A stretch of DNA of 6,050 nucleotides, taken from an uncultured Dorea sp. Lineage in GTDB: Bacteria; Bacillota; Clostridia; Lachnospirales; Lachnospiraceae. The notes under the pieces are model-generated. The model saw only the letters and a program-made list of their open reading frames with translations. It was not told where the DNA came from and did no database searches. Positions within the stretch are counted from its first letter, which is position 1; each line of letters starts with the position of its first letter. A program made the position numbers and the translations under genes. The stretch covers positions 6,436-12,485 of the forward strand of contig CAJUTH010000062.1 of NCBI GenBank assembly GCA_910589275.1, given 5' to 3'. Below, piece by piece: positions 5,193 to 6,050 of this stretch.

Positions 5193-6050
5193 CTAAGGTT
5201 CCAACCGGCTCAAATCCCTTGGAAACAGCGTCGTCTCTCTTACATTATCCTCACCGACCAGCTTCATCGTCAATCGTTCCAAACCGATTCCAAGCCCTCC
5301 ATGGGGCGGCATTCCATGCTTAAATGTACCGAGATAATCCTCCATGCCCTCTTCCGTCATTCCTCTTGCCGCGATCTTCTCTGCGAGCATCTGATAGTCA
5401 TGGATTCTCTGCCCTCCCGTCGTGATCTCCATTCCCCGGAACAGAAGATCGAAACTCAATGTGTATCTTGCATCCGCCGGATCATCCATCGCATAGAACG
5501 GCCGTTTCTTAGACGGATAATGGGTCACAAATACGAAATCACTGCCCCATTCTTCCTTCGCATACTGACTGATCAGCTGCTCTTCCTCCGGTTCCAGGTC
5601 AAATGGATTCCTCATCTTATGCCCGTACTTCTCAGACACGGCTTCTTTGATCTCACTGAACTTCACTGCCGGGATCTTATCAGCCTTAGGCAGCGTGATA
5701 CCAAGAATCTTAAGCTCACTCGCGTAATCCTTCGATAACATCTCCATGGCATATTGTAAATATCCGGTCTCCATCGCCATAATGTCTTCGAATCCTTCAA
5801 TATATCCCATCTCAAAATCCAGGCTGGTATATTCATTCAGGTGACGTTTCGTGTTGTGCTTCTCCGCACGGAACACCGGCGCTGTCTCAAATACCCGGTC
5901 AAACACTCCCACCATCATCTGTTTATAGAACTGCGGGCTCTGTGCCAGCACTGCCGGACGGTGGAAATAATCAAGCTTGAAGATATTTGCTCCGCCCTCG
6001 GCTCCCTTAGCCCCGATCTTCGGCGTGTGGATCTCCGTAAAGCCCTGGCT
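5193..6050 (-). CDS. aspS: Archaeal-type (probably non-discriminating) aspartyl-tRNA synthetase, 3' part
   Basis: The last 285 residues of a class II synthetase are visible; the start and the tRNA anticodon-binding OB-fold lie beyond the right edge. Class II motif 1 is around GFTEIHTPKI, motif 2 is FRAEKHNTKRHLNE, and motif 3 is GGLGIGLERL with its invariant Arg about 27 residues from the end. The segments LAQSPQFYKQMM, PFYAMDDP and FRGMEITTGGQRIHDYQM are typical of AspRS. AsnRS is less likely given MPPHGG before motif 3 and the ITTGGQRIH segment. Motifs 2 and 3 are under 200 residues apart with no GAD insertion, so this is the archaeal/eukaryal-type enzyme, not the roughly 590-residue bacterial type. 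In Clostridia such enzymes occur with gatCAB and mischarge tRNA(Asn) with Asp. The location directly before gatC fits this. The residues that decide tRNA discrimination are in the missing N-terminus. The reading frame continues upstream of the in-frame GTG at 5951, which is internal. Confidence 0.92.
   Translation of the reverse strand, partial: SQGFTEIHTPKIGAKGAEGGANIFKLDYFHRPAVLAQSPQFYKQMMVGVFDRVFETAPVFRAEKHNTKRHLNEYTSLDFEMGYIEGFEDIMAMETGYLQYAMEMLSKDYASELKILGITLPKADKIPAVKFSEIKEAVSEKYGHKMRNPFDLEPEEEQLISQYAKEEWGSDFVFVTHYPSKKRPFYAMDDPADARYTLSFDLLFRGMEITTGGQRIHDYQMLAEKIAARGMTEEGMEDYLGTFKHGMPPHGGLGIGLERLTMKLVGEDNVRETTLFPRDLSRLEP

Noticed and set aside
5158..5193. Longer gatC starting at the GTG at 5193, overlapping the aspS stop.
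   Set aside because: The added 12 basic residues do not belong to the GatC family, and AGGAGG is placed for the ATG at 5157.
5139..5738. Plus-strand open frame of 199 codons opposite aspS, and other long plus-strand frames opposite gatA, gatB and the PurF-like gene.
   Set aside because: They lie antisense to strongly conserved coding sequence, show no family resemblance and lack ribosome binding sites. They are by-products of the minus-strand codon use.

Overview
Every gene in this window lies on the minus strand. The order in the direction of transcription is aspS (3' part) - gatC - gatA - gatB - purF-like - guaA-like (5' part). The strong AGGAGG-type ribosome binding sites, moderate base composition, archaeal-type aspartyl-tRNA synthetase next to gatCAB, and Bacillus-type iron-sulfur PurF fold point to a Clostridia member, most likely a gut Lachnospiraceae. 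The family assignment is inference, because no rRNA or other marker is present.

Right part, 1931-6050: a tightly packed translation operon. The 3' end of an archaeal/eukaryal-type AspRS (no bacterial GAD insertion) is followed by gatC, gatA and gatB. The gaps are 35, 12 and 2 nt, and the gatA and gatB Shine-Dalgarno sequences sit inside or against the end of the preceding gene. All catalytic residues visible in GatA and the metal and tail motifs of GatB are intact. The arrangement fits indirect aminoacylation: AspRS charges tRNA(Asn) with aspartate, and GatCAB converts it to Asn-tRNA(Asn). The same GatCAB could also make Gln-tRNA(Gln) if the genome lacks GlnRS.

Middle, 1760-1930: a 171-bp intergenic stretch. 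It holds a plausible extended -10 promoter and a perfect 10-bp inverted repeat in the presumed leader of the next gene. No convincing terminator is seen after gatB, so read-through from the gat operon is possible.

Left part, 1-1759: two proteins from glutamine amidotransferase families, each apparently without a working glutaminase. The first is a 470-residue PurF homologue. Its phosphoribosyltransferase PRPP loop and four [4Fe-4S] ligand cysteines are intact, but its N-terminal nucleophile Cys is replaced by Gly and the other glutaminase residues are changed as well. Beginning 51 nt after it is a GMP-synthetase-type ATP pyrophosphatase that starts directly at the PP-loop domain, with no N-terminal class I glutaminase domain. 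This pair is the most unusual content of the window. It may be an ammonia-dependent or repurposed nucleotide-synthesis module, or it may receive ammonia from a partner. The sequence alone does not say which.
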